58,369 nt of DNA from positions 107,320-165,688 of the forward strand of contig NZ_KI259230.1 of assembly GCF_000467855.2 (NCBI RefSeq), given 5' to 3'. The translations under genes were made by a program, and so were the position numbers. Of this stretch, positions 9,130-17,852 are shown one piece after another (the first letter of the stretch is position 1; the number at the start of each line of letters is the position of its first letter). The notes below the pieces were generated by a model that was not told the origin of the DNA, did not search any database, and was given only the letters and a program-made list of their open reading frames with translations. This DNA is from Porphyromonas sp. oral taxon 278 str. W7784 (lineage in GTDB: Bacteria > Bacteroidota > Bacteroidia > Bacteroidales > Porphyromonadaceae).

Positions 9130-10644
9130 ATGAATCTTCGTCGGCTCGCCCTCTTCGTCCTCTACCTCTTCATCCCCCTCTTAGTATATGCTCAGCCCTA
9201 TCCCGAGGCAGTGGAGCTCCTACGCCGCTACGAGCAGCGCCCTGGGGTACGTGTCACGGCTCTCCTTCGAGATCTAGAGACAGGGGAGACGCTCGTGGCG
9301 CATCGCACGGACGAACTCTTTCGCCCTGCCTCGCTGGTGAAGATCCCTACGACGGGGGCCTTCCTGGCGCTTCGTGGTGCCGACTACCGCTTCCATATCC
9401 CCGTCGCTATCCGTGGACGGGTACATGAGGGTGTCCTCGAGGGTGATCTCATCCTCGGAGCTTCGGCAGACCCTTCGGTGGGGTCGCACTACATCCCTGA
9501 GCCTGACCGCCTCCTTCGGGAGGTGAAGACCCTACTGGAAGAGCGAGGGATCAAGCGGGTGACGGGTCGCCTACTCCTCGATATGAATGGCTTCCCTCGA
9601 CCCTTTGCTAATGATACTTGGCCCGAGGAAGATCTGGACGAATACTATGGGGCGCTGGTCTCGGGCTTCAATGTCGGGGATAACTATGCCGACCTCTACC
9701 TCTACGCCGAAGAATCCGATCCCGAGGTAGAGGTACAGCTCGCTTCACAGCCACTACCCACACGGCAGAGCCTCACGACGGGCTCCCCGACGAACCTCGA
9801 GCTGACGATGCCGGTGAGCCGGGATAGTATCCTAGTCTCTGGTGAGGTACGCTCCGGTAGTTCGGGAAGACATCAGCGCTGGTCGCTCCCCGATCCTCCA
9901 CTCTACGCCGCCCTCTGGCTCACCGAAGGACTCCGTCAGCGAGGAATCGAACTTCCACAGGCTCCCCGGCTGGTCTACGACTCCGTGATGACGGGGCTCG
10001 ATACCCTTGGCTTCTACACGTCGCTCCCCGTCGATACGCTGGTGAAGATCACCAACTTCCGTAGCTCCAATATCTATGCAGAGGCGCTGGCTTATTCCCT
10101 CAATTCGCCGAAGGACAGGACGACGGGCTATCCTATAGCTATGCGGGACTACTGGAGGGAGCGCCTTCACCTCACGCCGTCGAACTTCCTCCCGATGGAC
10201 GGCTCAGGGCTGAGCCCTTATGGGAGACTTACCTCAGGAGCCCTTAGCCTCATCCTCTCCGAACTCTGGCGTGATCAAGCCCTGAATGCTCCCTTCCTAG
10301 CCTCCCTCCCCGAGGCGGGTGTCGAAGGCTCGGTGCGCAGTGTGTCCCTTCCCTCTGGGATCAGGGCCTTCGTCAAGAGTGGCTCGATGCGAGGCGTACG
10401 AGGCTATGCCGGCTATATCCATCATGAGGGGAAGTGGTACAGCCTCGTCTATATAGCTAATGGGGCAATCACGGGGGGAGAAGCTCGCTCGCTATTTACG
10501 CACTTCGTCAGCTGTCTCTTCATAGATCAGCCTTTGCCCGACCTAAGCCCCAAGAAACCCTCCGCCGTGAAGACCAAGAAGAAGGCACAGAAAGTGGGGA
10601 AGACAAAGGTTCAGCATTCGAAGCGAAAGGGCAAGAAGCGCTAG
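9130..10644 (+). CDS. dacB: D-alanyl-D-alanine carboxypeptidase/endopeptidase, PBP4 (S13) family
   Basis: The 504-residue product begins with a signal peptide (hydrophobic residues 6-21, ending YAQ). It has all three penicillin-binding motifs: SxxK with nucleophile S68 (SLVK), SxN at S312-N314 (RSSNIYAEAL), and KSG at 416-418 (VKSGSMRGVRGYAG). The long interval between the first two motifs fits the inserted domain of class C low-molecular-weight PBPs. The enzyme trims or cleaves peptidoglycan cross-links in the periplasm. The last 40 residues are a Lys-rich tail (KKKAQKVGKTK), unusual for the family, which might aid binding to the anionic envelope. It is followed 33-72 bp later by two more envelope genes on the same strand. 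Confidence 0.93.
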   Translation: MNLRRLALFVLYLFIPLLVYAQPYPEAVELLRRYEQRPGVRVTALLRDLETGETLVAHRTDELFRPASLVKIPTTGAFLALRGADYRFHIPVAIRGRVHEGVLEGDLILGASADPSVGSHYIPEPDRLLREVKTLLEERGIKRVTGRLLLDMNGFPRPFANDTWPEEDLDEYYGALVSGFNVGDNYADLYLYAEESDPEVEVQLASQPLPTRQSLTTGSPTNLELTMPVSRDSILVSGEVRSGSSGRHQRWSLPDPPLYAALWLTEGLRQRGIELPQAPRLVYDSVMTGLDTLGFYTSLPVDTLVKITNFRSSNIYAEALAYSLNSPKDRTTGYPIAMRDYWRERLHLTPSNFLPMDGSGLSPYGRLTSGALSLILSELWRDQALNAPFLASLPEAGVEGSVRSVSLPSGIRAFVKSGSMRGVRGYAGYIHHEGKWYSLVYIANGAITGGEARSLFTHFVSCLFIDQPLPDLSPKKPSAVKTKKKAQKVGKTKVQHSKRKGKKR

Positions 10645-10659
10645 AGCTGAGACTTTTCG

Positions 10660-10667
10660 TATCTTTG
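10660..10667 (+). promoter_or_regulatory. Putative -7 box for the DUF4105 gene (TATCTTTG)
   Basis: TATCTTTG matches TAnnTTTG and lies 50 bp before the preferred ATG at 10717. No convincing -33 element is seen. It suggests that the next two genes can be transcribed separately from dacB. Confidence 0.45.
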
Positions 10668-10716
10668 TTAGGAATCATTGAGCTCGATGCATAAGACTCT
10701 CCTGCGATATTCCCCG

Positions 10717-12045
10717 ATGAAGTCCCTCGGCATAGTGCGCTATCTCCTCCTGGCGATAGTCGCTCTCTTGTGCTCATCGGTGAGCGCTGATGCCCAAGGG
10801 GAGAGCAAGCGGGACAAGACCTTCGGACTGCCTACCGAGCTGAGTCCCTCCGCCCAAGTGAGCTTCCTCGCCGCTCAGCCCAGTAGCGAGGAGTCCTATA
10901 CCCTCTACGGGCATGCAGGACTACGTGTATATGACCGCCTTCAGGAGATCGACGTGACCTTCAACTATGGGATCTTCGATTTCTCCGAGGACTTTACCCT
11001 GCGCTACCTGCAGGGTAGGACCGACTACATCGTCCTGCCTATAGCGACGGAGCTCTTCATCGAAGACTACCAGCATCGGGGACTGATCCAGGAGATCGTC
11101 CTCACGACAGATAGCCTCCAGCGTGCCCGTATCTGGTCGCTCCTGCTGGAGAATATCCAGCCGGAGAATCGTGTTTACCGCTACAATGCCTTCCGCAACA
11201 ACTGCAGTACACGTCCGCTGGATCTATACCTAGAGACCCTCACGCCCCTTCGCTCAGAGAAGGGTGGGGCTGATAGCGTGCGCTTTGCCTTCGCCTCGGG
11301 GGATGATGCCCTCTTCCGTCAGCTCTTCCCAGGGATAGACCCTGGAGCGCTCCCTCCCTTGACTTGGCGCCAAGCCATCAATGAGCTTGAGGCGTCTTCC
11401 CCTTGGCTCGTGCTGGGTACGGACCTAGCTATGGGACCCGAGCTGGACCAGCCCATGAGTGTGCGGGATCGCTTCTTCATACCGATGCAGGCCGCTGCGC
11501 TCCTGCCTCTCCTCTCCGTAGGGAATGAGCATTTGCCTGAGAACGCCTGGGTGCGACCAGCTCTCACCACGAGAAGCTACGGGAAGCTCCAGCGCATAGA
11601 GCCAGCTTCCTTCTCCCTCACACAGCCCTCAGTTGTCTTTACCCTAGTCCTCATCCTCTCTGGGGGGATTTTCGTCTATCGACGCAAGGGAAAGCCTGTG
11701 CCGGGAGCGATCGAATTTGTCCTCTACCTAGGGGCTGGACTTGCGGGATCGCTACTTACCTTCATCACCTTCTTCTCGGAGCATCCGATGGTGTCTCCGA
11801 ACTGGAATCTCCTAGCCCTGCACCCTGGCTATCTCCTTCTTGCCCTACTGATGCCCTTCGGTGCTAAGACGCAGCGTGTACGCTACGTGCTCCATGCCGT
11901 CTGCTTCGTGGCACTGATAGCACTGCCCTTCGTCGGACTGCTCTCTGGGCAGAAGTTCAATGGTAGTCTCTCTCTGATCGCCATGAGCCTGACCTTCCTC
12001 AGCGCAGGGCGACTCATCCATAATCCCTTCCGCCGTCATGGGTAA
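10717..12045 (+). CDS. DUF4105 (Lnb N-terminal periplasmic domain) membrane protein
   Basis: From ATG 10717 the protein has a clean signal peptide (MKSLGIVRYLLLAIVALL..., ending ADAQ) and about 442 residues. In-frame ATG 10687 and TTG 10678 are alternative starts. The periplasmic part resembles DUF4105: LYGHAGLRVYD near the start and an NNCSTRPLDLYLE segment carrying the conserved Asn-Cys and Arg. The C-terminal third holds about four to five transmembrane helices (from FTLVLILSGGIFVY through LLALLMPFGA to LIALPFVGLL). Related Bacteroidota proteins are annotated as DUF4105 or lipoprotein N-acyltransferase-like; the reaction in this group is not established from sequence. Its last 8 bases overlap the next gene, so the two are translationally coupled. 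Confidence 0.8.
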   Translation: MKSLGIVRYLLLAIVALLCSSVSADAQGESKRDKTFGLPTELSPSAQVSFLAAQPSSEESYTLYGHAGLRVYDRLQEIDVTFNYGIFDFSEDFTLRYLQGRTDYIVLPIATELFIEDYQHRGLIQEIVLTTDSLQRARIWSLLLENIQPENRVYRYNAFRNNCSTRPLDLYLETLTPLRSEKGGADSVRFAFASGDDALFRQLFPGIDPGALPPLTWRQAINELEASSPWLVLGTDLAMGPELDQPMSVRDRFFIPMQAAALLPLLSVGNEHLPENAWVRPALTTRSYGKLQRIEPASFSLTQPSVVFTLVLILSGGIFVYRRKGKPVPGAIEFVLYLGAGLAGSLLTFITFFSEHPMVSPNWNLLALHPGYLLLALLMPFGAKTQRVRYVLHAVCFVALIALPFVGLLSGQKFNGSLSLIAMSLTFLSAGRLIHNPFRRHG

Positions 12046-13624
12046 GACTAAGAGCTCCCTCGAGCAGCGTAGTATGCGCTACCTCCTCACGTCGCTCTTA
12101 GCCCTCGTGGCTCTGCAGCACCCGCTCTCGGCGGGGGATATCCCTCGTGTGGTCGTCTACATCACCATCGAGGATCTGCGTGGGGACTACCTCCAGCAGT
12201 TGAGCCCGCTCTTCTCTAAGGATGGACTCGGGCGCATGCTCCAGGAGGGGAAGGTCTACCCTCAGGTGCGCTTCCCTCTAGCGGAGCTGGACCGAGCCTC
12301 GGCTACGGCGACACTGCACACAGGTGCCTATCCTCAGATCCATGGAGTAGAGCGCTCGACCCTCTGGGATACTAAGCAGCACAGCTGGCGACCTATCTTC
12401 CAAGACCCTTCGGTCATAGGGAGCTACACACGTGATACCTATTCTCCTAAGGCACTTCTCGTCAATACCCTTGGCGACCGAATCAAGGAAGCTTCTTCGG
12501 GCGCAGGACTAGTCTATGCCGTCGCTTCGGATGCTGAGGCGGCGATCGCTTCGGCGGGATGGTTCGCTAACGGAGCATTCTGGCTCGATACCAAGATCGC
12601 CTCGTGGTCGAGCTCCAGCTACTATGAGGCGATGCCTAAGAGTATCGAGGCGTACAACCGCTCTGCCGATGGGCCGAATAAGCGCCTCATAGCAGGTCAG
12701 ATGGTCTGGGCACCGCTGAGGAGCTATACTTCTCCTGAGCGTGCTTGGTCGGACTGGGGGGCACGCTTCTCCCATCGCTACCAAGGCTATCAAGGCGCAG
12801 ACTTCAAGCGCAGTGCTCTGGCCAATGAGGAGGTGACGAGCCTAGCGCTACGACTGCTCGACCAAGGGGGCTACGCTGAGAGTAAGTCCCTCGGTATGCT
12901 TGCCCTCTCCTACAGCCTCAATGTAGCTCCTAAGGAAGCTACTAGTGAGCTGACGAGTGAAGAGGTCGATGCTTATGTTCGCCTCGATCAGAACATCCAA
13001 GCTATACTCACAGAACTTCAGCGGAAGTTCGGCGAGGGGAACTATCTCCTAGCCCTTACAGGCACGGGCTACACCCACTACCGTCGTCCCCGACTCAAGG
13101 GCGCTGAAGCTCGCTATGGGCAGTTTAGCTCGAAGAAGGGATCAGCCCTGCTGAACCTTTACCTCTCCGCCATCTATGGTCAGGGGAGTTGGGTAGAGCG
13201 CCTTGCTGATGGTCGCCTCTATCTGAACCGTAAGCTAGCAGAGACGAAGCGCATCGCACTCACCGAACTACAAGACCGATCAGCTGCCTTCCTCGAAGAG
13301 ATGGAGGGTATAGCCTTCGCTGTCGCAGGTGAGCGTCTTCTGGTGCAGTCTTCGCTGAGCGATGCTGCCCGAGCCCTTCGTCGCTCGGTGCACAACCGCT
13401 ACCTAGCTGACGTCTACTGGTCGCTGACTCCTGGCTGGGAAGTCGAGGAGCTGGCTGACAATCCTAGCCTGTGGCTTCAGTCCACAGCGATCGATACTCC
13501 CTGCATCCTCTTCGGGGCAGGAGTGACGGCCAAGGACTTTGACTATCCGATCCTCGAGGCCCCTGATGTCGTCAAGGCTATTGCGCATGTCTTGCGCATT
13601 CGCCCACCCAATGCTACCCGCTAG
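12038..13624 (+). CDS. Alkaline phosphatase-superfamily protein (type I phosphodiesterase/nucleotide pyrophosphatase-like)
   Basis: The 528-residue product (alternative start ATG 12074, giving MRYLLTSLLALVAL as the signal peptide) opens after the leader with VVVYITIEDLRGDYL, the first metal-binding strand of alkaline-phosphatase-superfamily enzymes. A Thr-rich nucleophile region ASATATLHTGA (residues 87-97) and QIHGVERS follow. A second metal-site region is expected near TGTGYTHYRRPR, but the canonical DHG there is not obvious, so catalytic competence is uncertain. PafA-like phosphomonoesterases and phosphodiesterases of this type act in the periplasm. It overlaps the upstream DUF4105 gene by 8 bp. 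Family membership is fairly sure; the substrate is unknown. Confidence 0.75.
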   Translation: MGKTKSSLEQRSMRYLLTSLLALVALQHPLSAGDIPRVVVYITIEDLRGDYLQQLSPLFSKDGLGRMLQEGKVYPQVRFPLAELDRASATATLHTGAYPQIHGVERSTLWDTKQHSWRPIFQDPSVIGSYTRDTYSPKALLVNTLGDRIKEASSGAGLVYAVASDAEAAIASAGWFANGAFWLDTKIASWSSSSYYEAMPKSIEAYNRSADGPNKRLIAGQMVWAPLRSYTSPERAWSDWGARFSHRYQGYQGADFKRSALANEEVTSLALRLLDQGGYAESKSLGMLALSYSLNVAPKEATSELTSEEVDAYVRLDQNIQAILTELQRKFGEGNYLLALTGTGYTHYRRPRLKGAEARYGQFSSKKGSALLNLYLSAIYGQGSWVERLADGRLYLNRKLAETKRIALTELQDRSAAFLEEMEGIAFAVAGERLLVQSSLSDAARALRRSVHNRYLADVYWSLTPGWEVEELADNPSLWLQSTAIDTPCILFGAGVTAKDFDYPILEAPDVVKAIAHVLRIRPPNATR

Positions 13625-13627
13625 CCT

Positions 13628-13672
13628 AGCTTAGCCTAAGGGCCTTCTTGTCCCTAGGGTAAGCTCTTATTT
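13628..13672 (+). terminator. Probable rho-independent terminator before secA
   Basis: An imperfect stem (13628-13642 with 13652-13665; AGCTTA...CTAAGGG against CCCTAGGGTAAGCT) is followed by CTTATTT. It separates the phosphatase-family gene from secA. Confidence 0.6.
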
Positions 13673-13743
13673 CCCGAGGTGTGCTCTGAGATGGAGCGCC
13701 ACCTCTTCGATCCATTCACAGAGAATAAATAATCAAAATACAT

Positions 13744-16700
13744 ATGGGATTTATAGATCTATTGTCGAAGTTCTTCGGCAACAAGTCGCAGCGTGACCTC
13801 AAGGAGATCACACCCTGGGTAGACCGCATCAAGGCAGTGTACCCCGAGATCGACGCACTAAGTGATGATGACCTGAGAGCACGCTCTGCTGCCCTTCGTC
13901 AGCGTATACAGGACTACGTAGCGAGTGAGCGTGCAGAGGTGGAGAGCCTCAAGGCAAGTGTCGAGGGTAAGGACCTCGATGAGCGTGAAGCGATCTGGTC
14001 GCAGGTCGACAAGCTCGAGAAGGATATCCTCGACAAGCTCGAAGTGGTCCTCGACGAAGTACATCCAGAGGCCTTCGCTATCGTCAAGAGCACTGCTCGC
14101 CGTCTGGCTGAGAACCCTGAGATCCGAGTCAAGGCTACGGACTTCGACCGAGACCTCAGCGTATCGCATGACTTCGTACGTATCGAAGGGGATACGGCGA
14201 TCTACCAGAACCATTGGATGGCTGGGGGTAATGAGATCACCTGGGATATGGTGCACTACGACGTCCAGCTCTTCGGGGGGACGGTCCTCCACAAGGGTAA
14301 GATCGCTGAGATGGCCACCGGGGAAGGTAAGACTCTGGTAGCTACGCTCCCCGTCTTCCTCAACGCCCTTACCGGTAATGGCGTACATGTGGTGACGGTG
14401 AACGACTACCTCTCTAAGCGTGACTCGGAGTGGATGGGTCCGCTGTACATGTTCCACGGGCTGAGTGTCGACTGTATCGACAAGCACCGTCCGAACACTC
14501 CTGAGCGTCGTGCTGCCTACAACGCAGATATCACCTTCGGGACGAACAATGAGTTCGGCTTCGACTACCTGCGTGACAATATGGCCACGAGCCCTGAGGA
14601 TCTAGTCCAGCGCAAGCACAACTACGCCATCGTCGACGAAGTAGACTCTGTCCTCATCGACGACGCTCGTACGCCTCTCATCATCTCGGGACCTGTGCCC
14701 AAGGGTGATGACCAGCTCTTCGAGCAGTTCCTCCCTAATGTCGAGAAGGTCGTAGACGCACAGCGCAAGCTCTGCCAGCAGCTCCTCATCGATGCGAAGA
14801 AGAAGATCTCTTCGGAGGACAAGAAGGAGCAGGAGGAAGGCTTCTTCCTACTCTTCCGCACCTACAAGGGTATGCCTAAGAGCAAGCCTCTCATCAAGTA
14901 CCTCAGTGAGCCCGGTATTAAGGCTGGGATGCTGAAGGTCGAGGAAGAGTACATGGCTGACAACATGCGTCAGATGCACATCGTCACCGACGAACTCTTC
15001 TTCGTCATCGATGAGAAGCACAACAGCATTGAGCTCTCAGACAAGGGGATCGACCTGCTGACTCAGGGCACAGACGACCCTGCCTTCTTCATCCTACCCG
15101 ATATAGCTAGCCTACTGGCAGACCTATCGAACCAGGGACTCTCTGCCGAAGAGCTCGCCGAGCGCAAGGAGACCCTTCTCTCGGACTACGCCATCAAGAG
15201 CGAACGTGTACACACGGTCAATCAGCTCCTCAAGGCCTATGCGCTCTTCGAGAAGGATGACCAGTATGTCGTCATGGACAATAAGGTCATGATCGTCGAC
15301 GAGCAGACGGGTCGTATCATGGATGGACGTCGCTATTCGGATGGACTCCACCAGGCGATCGAAGCCAAGGAGCGTGTCCATGTCGAGGCCGCTACACAGA
15401 CCTTCGCCACCATCACCCTGCAGAACTACTTCCGCATGTACCACAAGCTCTCGGGTATGACCGGTACTGCTGAGACGGAGGCAGGCGAACTGTGGGATAT
15501 CTACAAGCTCGACGTGGTGGTCATCCCGACGAACCGCCCCATCGCTCGTCAGGACCTCAATGACCGTATCTACAAGACTGCTCGTGAGAAGTACGCTGCG
15601 GTCATCGAGGAGATCGTCCGCCTCGTAGGCGAAGGTCGTCCTGTGCTCGTAGGTACTACTTCCGTCGAGATCTCGCAGCTCCTGAGCAAGATGCTTGACC
15701 TACGTAAGATCCCGCACAACGTGCTCAACGCTAAGCTCCACCAGAAGGAAGCTGAGATCGTCGCTCAGGCAGGTAAGCCCGGTGTCGTCACGATCGCTAC
15801 CAACATGGCTGGTCGTGGTACCGACATCAAGCTCACGGCAGAAGTCAAGGAAGCTGGTGGGCTCGCCATCCTCGGTACAGAGCGCCACGAGTCTCGTCGT
15901 GTAGACCGTCAGCTCCGTGGACGTGCTGGTCGTCAGGGTGACCCCGGGTCGTCGATCTTCTTCGTTTCGCTCGAAGACCATCTGATGCGTCTCTTCGCTT
16001 CGGACCGTCTGGCAGCGATGATGGACAAGATGGGCTTCGAAGAAGGGGAAGTCCTCGAGCACAGCATGCTTAATAAGGCCGTCGAACGGGCGCAGAAAAA
16101 GGTCGAGGAGAATAACTTCGGTATCCGTAAGCGCCTACTCGAGTACGACGATGTGATGAACTCCCAGCGTGAAGTCATCTACAAGCGTCGTCGCCACGCC
16201 CTCATGGGTGAGCGTATCGAGATGGATGTGATGAATACCCTCTACGATGCTGGGCGTATCCTCATCGACACGCATCATCCCATGGAGGACTTCGAGAGCT
16301 TCTCCACGGATGTCATGCGTATCTTCGCCATCGAATCTCCCTTCGATGCTGACACCTTCAGACGCTCCAAGGCCGATGAACTCACCGATCTCCTCTACGA
16401 CGCTGTCGAGGCAGCCTTCAAGCACCGCTCTCAGCAGATCGCCGAGCTGGCTTATCCTACGCTTCATCAGGTCTACACCGAGCAGGGCCATGTCTACGAG
16501 CGTATCATGATCCCTCTGACCGACGGTCGTATGGGCTACAATGTAGGCTGTGACCTCAAGGAAGCAGATGCTAGTCAGGGTCGCTCGATCATGCGTGAGT
16601 TTGAGAAGGCGATCGTGCTCCACATCATCGACGAAGCATGGAAGGAGCATCTGCGTGAGATGGATGAGCTACGCAACTCGGTACAGAACGCCAGCTACGA

Positions 16701-17046
16701 AAACAAGGATCCTCTCTTGATCTACAAGCTGGAGTCCTACGAGCTCTTCCGTCAGATGATCGAGGATATGAACCGCCGTACGGCCTCCGTCCTGATGCGT
16801 GTGCGTCTCAACGTAGCACCTCCTCAGGAGGAAGCTCCCCGTGAGGTAGAGATCCGTGAGGCCGCCCCCGAGAGCCGTCGTCCCGCTCCTCAGTATCGTG
16901 AGCAGCGTCACGAGGTAGGTAGCGCCGAGGAGCAGGAGGAGCGTCGCCACACGCCCGCTCAGTCGACCCACACCATTGGGCGCAATGATCCTTGCCCCTG
17001 TGGTAGTGGCAAGAAGTTCAAGCACTGCCACGGCAAGGGCTTCTAG
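13744..17046 (+). CDS. secA: Preprotein translocase ATPase SecA
   Basis: The 1100-residue protein has the full SecA layout. Walker A is ATGEGKT (K196, T197). The DEAD-type box follows in [30 protein letters not shown] and [11 protein letters not shown] mark the second nucleotide-binding half, and the C-terminal zinc-binding SEC-C tail has C1084, C1086, C1095 and H1096. A long insertion after the DEAD region (about residues 320-430) is seen in SecA of this phylum. SecA drives Sec-dependent export, including all the signal-peptide and lipoprotein substrates encoded nearby. The tail between the scaffold and the zinc motif is Glu/Arg-rich. It is a single-gene unit bounded by terminators on both sides; no clear TAnnTTTG promoter is visible. 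Confidence 0.98.
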   Translation: MGFIDLLSKFFGNKSQRDLKEITPWVDRIKAVYPEIDALSDDDLRARSAALRQRIQDYVASERAEVESLKASVEGKDLDEREAIWSQVDKLEKDILDKLEVVLDEVHPEAFAIVKSTARRLAENPEIRVKATDFDRDLSVSHDFVRIEGDTAIYQNHWMAGGNEITWDMVHYDVQLFGGTVLHKGKIAEMATGEGKTLVATLPVFLNALTGNGVHVVTVNDYLSKRDSEWMGPLYMFHGLSVDCIDKHRPNTPERRAAYNADITFGTNNEFGFDYLRDNMATSPEDLVQRKHNYAIVDEVDSVLIDDARTPLIISGPVPKGDDQLFEQFLPNVEKVVDAQRKLCQQLLIDAKKKISSEDKKEQEEGFFLLFRTYKGMPKSKPLIKYLSEPGIKAGMLKVEEEYMADNMRQMHIVTDELFFVIDEKHNSIELSDKGIDLLTQGTDDPAFFILPDIASLLADLSNQGLSAEELAERKETLLSDYAIKSERVHTVNQLLKAYALFEKDDQYVVMDNKVMIVDEQTGRIMDGRRYSDGLHQAIEAKERVHVEAATQTFATITLQNYFRMYHKLSGMTGTAETEAGELWDIYKLDVVVIPTNRPIARQDLNDRIYKTAREKYAAVIEEIVRLVGEGRPVLVGTTSVEISQLLSKMLDLRKIPHNVLNAKLHQKEAEIVAQAGKPGVVTIATNMAGRGTDIKLTAEVKEAGGLAILGTERHESRRVDRQLRGRAGRQGDPGSSIFFVSLEDHLMRLFASDRLAAMMDKMGFEEGEVLEHSMLNKAVERAQKKVEENNFGIRKRLLEYDDVMNSQREVIYKRRRHALMGERIEMDVMNTLYDAGRILIDTHHPMEDFESFSTDVMRIFAIESPFDADTFRRSKADELTDLLYDAVEAAFKHRSQQIAELAYPTLHQVYTEQGHVYERIMIPLTDGRMGYNVGCDLKEADASQGRSIMREFEKAIVLHIIDEAWKEHLREMDELRNSVQNASYENKDPLLIYKLESYELFRQMIEDMNRRTASVLMRVRLNVAPPQEEAPREVEIREAAPESRRPAPQYREQRHEVGSAEEQEERRHTPAQSTHTIGRNDPCPCGSGKKFKHCHGKGF

Positions 17047-17111
17047 CCTCGTGCGCCTCTCTCCGGATGGGGACGAGTCCTGAGGCTTCTTCCCCTCCCT
17101 AGATTTGATCC

Positions 17112-17155
17112 AAAACGCCCCCTAGTTCCGCCGAGGAACTAGGGGGCGTTTTTTG
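17112..17155 (+). terminator. Rho-independent terminator of secA
   Basis: A perfect 18-bp stem (17112-17129 with 17135-17152) closes a 5-base loop (GCCGA); its 3' arm ends in a run of T. It lies 66 bp after secA. Confidence 0.94.
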
Positions 17156-17217
17156 CTGTCGGGAGGGGTGGGAGAGAAGTCGCTTGTAGAGCGCTCTGGA
17201 GGCTTGTCCTCGGAAGA

Positions 17218-17320
17218 CCCTTTTTGCGACCCACGGTAGGTCGCCGAAAAAACCTACTAGGTCGCCTGTGACGACCTACCGTGGGTCGTCGAAGCGACCT
17301 ACCGTAGGTCGCAAAAAGGG
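17218..17320 (+). repeat. Composite palindromic intergenic element, copy B, with near-perfect terminal inverted repeats
   Basis: This is the best-preserved copy, 103 bp long. The outer 14 bases of each end are perfect inverted repeats (17218-17231 and 17307-17320), and extending inward about 27 of 28 positions match. Inside are a CGAAAAAACCTAC module near 17244-17256, a GACGACCTACCGTGGGTCGTC module at 17270-17290 and a final GCGACCTACCGTAGGTCGC palindrome at 17294-17312. It sits between the secA terminator and the next promoter and has no open frame of note. Confidence 0.85.
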
Positions 17321-17322
17321 GG

Positions 17323-17670
17323 GCTCAGAGTACCTCTTCTCCCCCTACCTAACTGAGGGGAGAAAAAGCAGGGTGGGGGAGGGGAAAAGAAATAGACTTC
17401 TTAAGGAATTTAAGATTAATTCGAGCCTTTTTGACCCTTCTGAGCAGGGCGAAATCCCCTTATGCGAAGCGGATTTCTTGGGGATAGGAGGAGTGCTTGA
17501 GAGCGCCTAGTCGCTTCGCTTCTGTTCGATCCTTATTCTATTTGTTTTTAGTTGATTAGATAGCTCTCGTTTGGCTTGGTAGAAGGGCCTTTTCTTGCTC
17601 AATGAAGGGGGAAATGCCTTTATGGAGCAGGGGCGTCTCTGTGTAGGTTTGTAAAACTTCGTCTAGAAAC
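17323..17670. other. Gene-free stretch upstream of the second SusCD promoter
   Basis: I find no credible gene in this A/T-richer stretch. A short dyad GAAATCC...GGATTTC lies near 17451-17477. A similar phrase, GG(G/C)GAAAT(C/G)CC, recurs near 17447 and 17607. Nothing else could be assigned. Confidence 0.4.
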
Positions 17671-17700
17671 TTGCAAGAGAAGGAAAAATGCCTACATTTG
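17671..17700 (+). promoter_or_regulatory. Promoter of the second SusC/SusD operon
   Basis: TTG at 17671-17673 is separated by 19 bp from TACATTTG at 17693-17700, a close match to the Bacteroidota housekeeping promoter. Transcription would start near 17707 and leave a leader of about 146 nt. That leader contains a 17-codon frame at 17745-17798. Confidence 0.75.
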
Positions 17701-17852
17701 ACTAGAGCAATCTTTTGGAGGGGGGCTGCCAAGCGCACGCCTGTATGAAGAAACAAACGAGGGAACTGAAGCCCTGCTTCCGAGAGCCTGCAAGGTAGGA
17801 TAGTAATAACACCCAAATAGTACGCAATATAAACACTAAAACTACTATTCTC

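Noticed and set aside
17268-17510. 80-codon frame starting in palindromic copy B
   Set aside because: It begins inside the repeat and has no signal, domain or conserved composition.
17323-17852. Invertible (phase-variable) promoter ahead of the SusC gene
   Set aside because: No pair of inverted repeats flanks the promoter and no site-specific recombinase gene is in the window.
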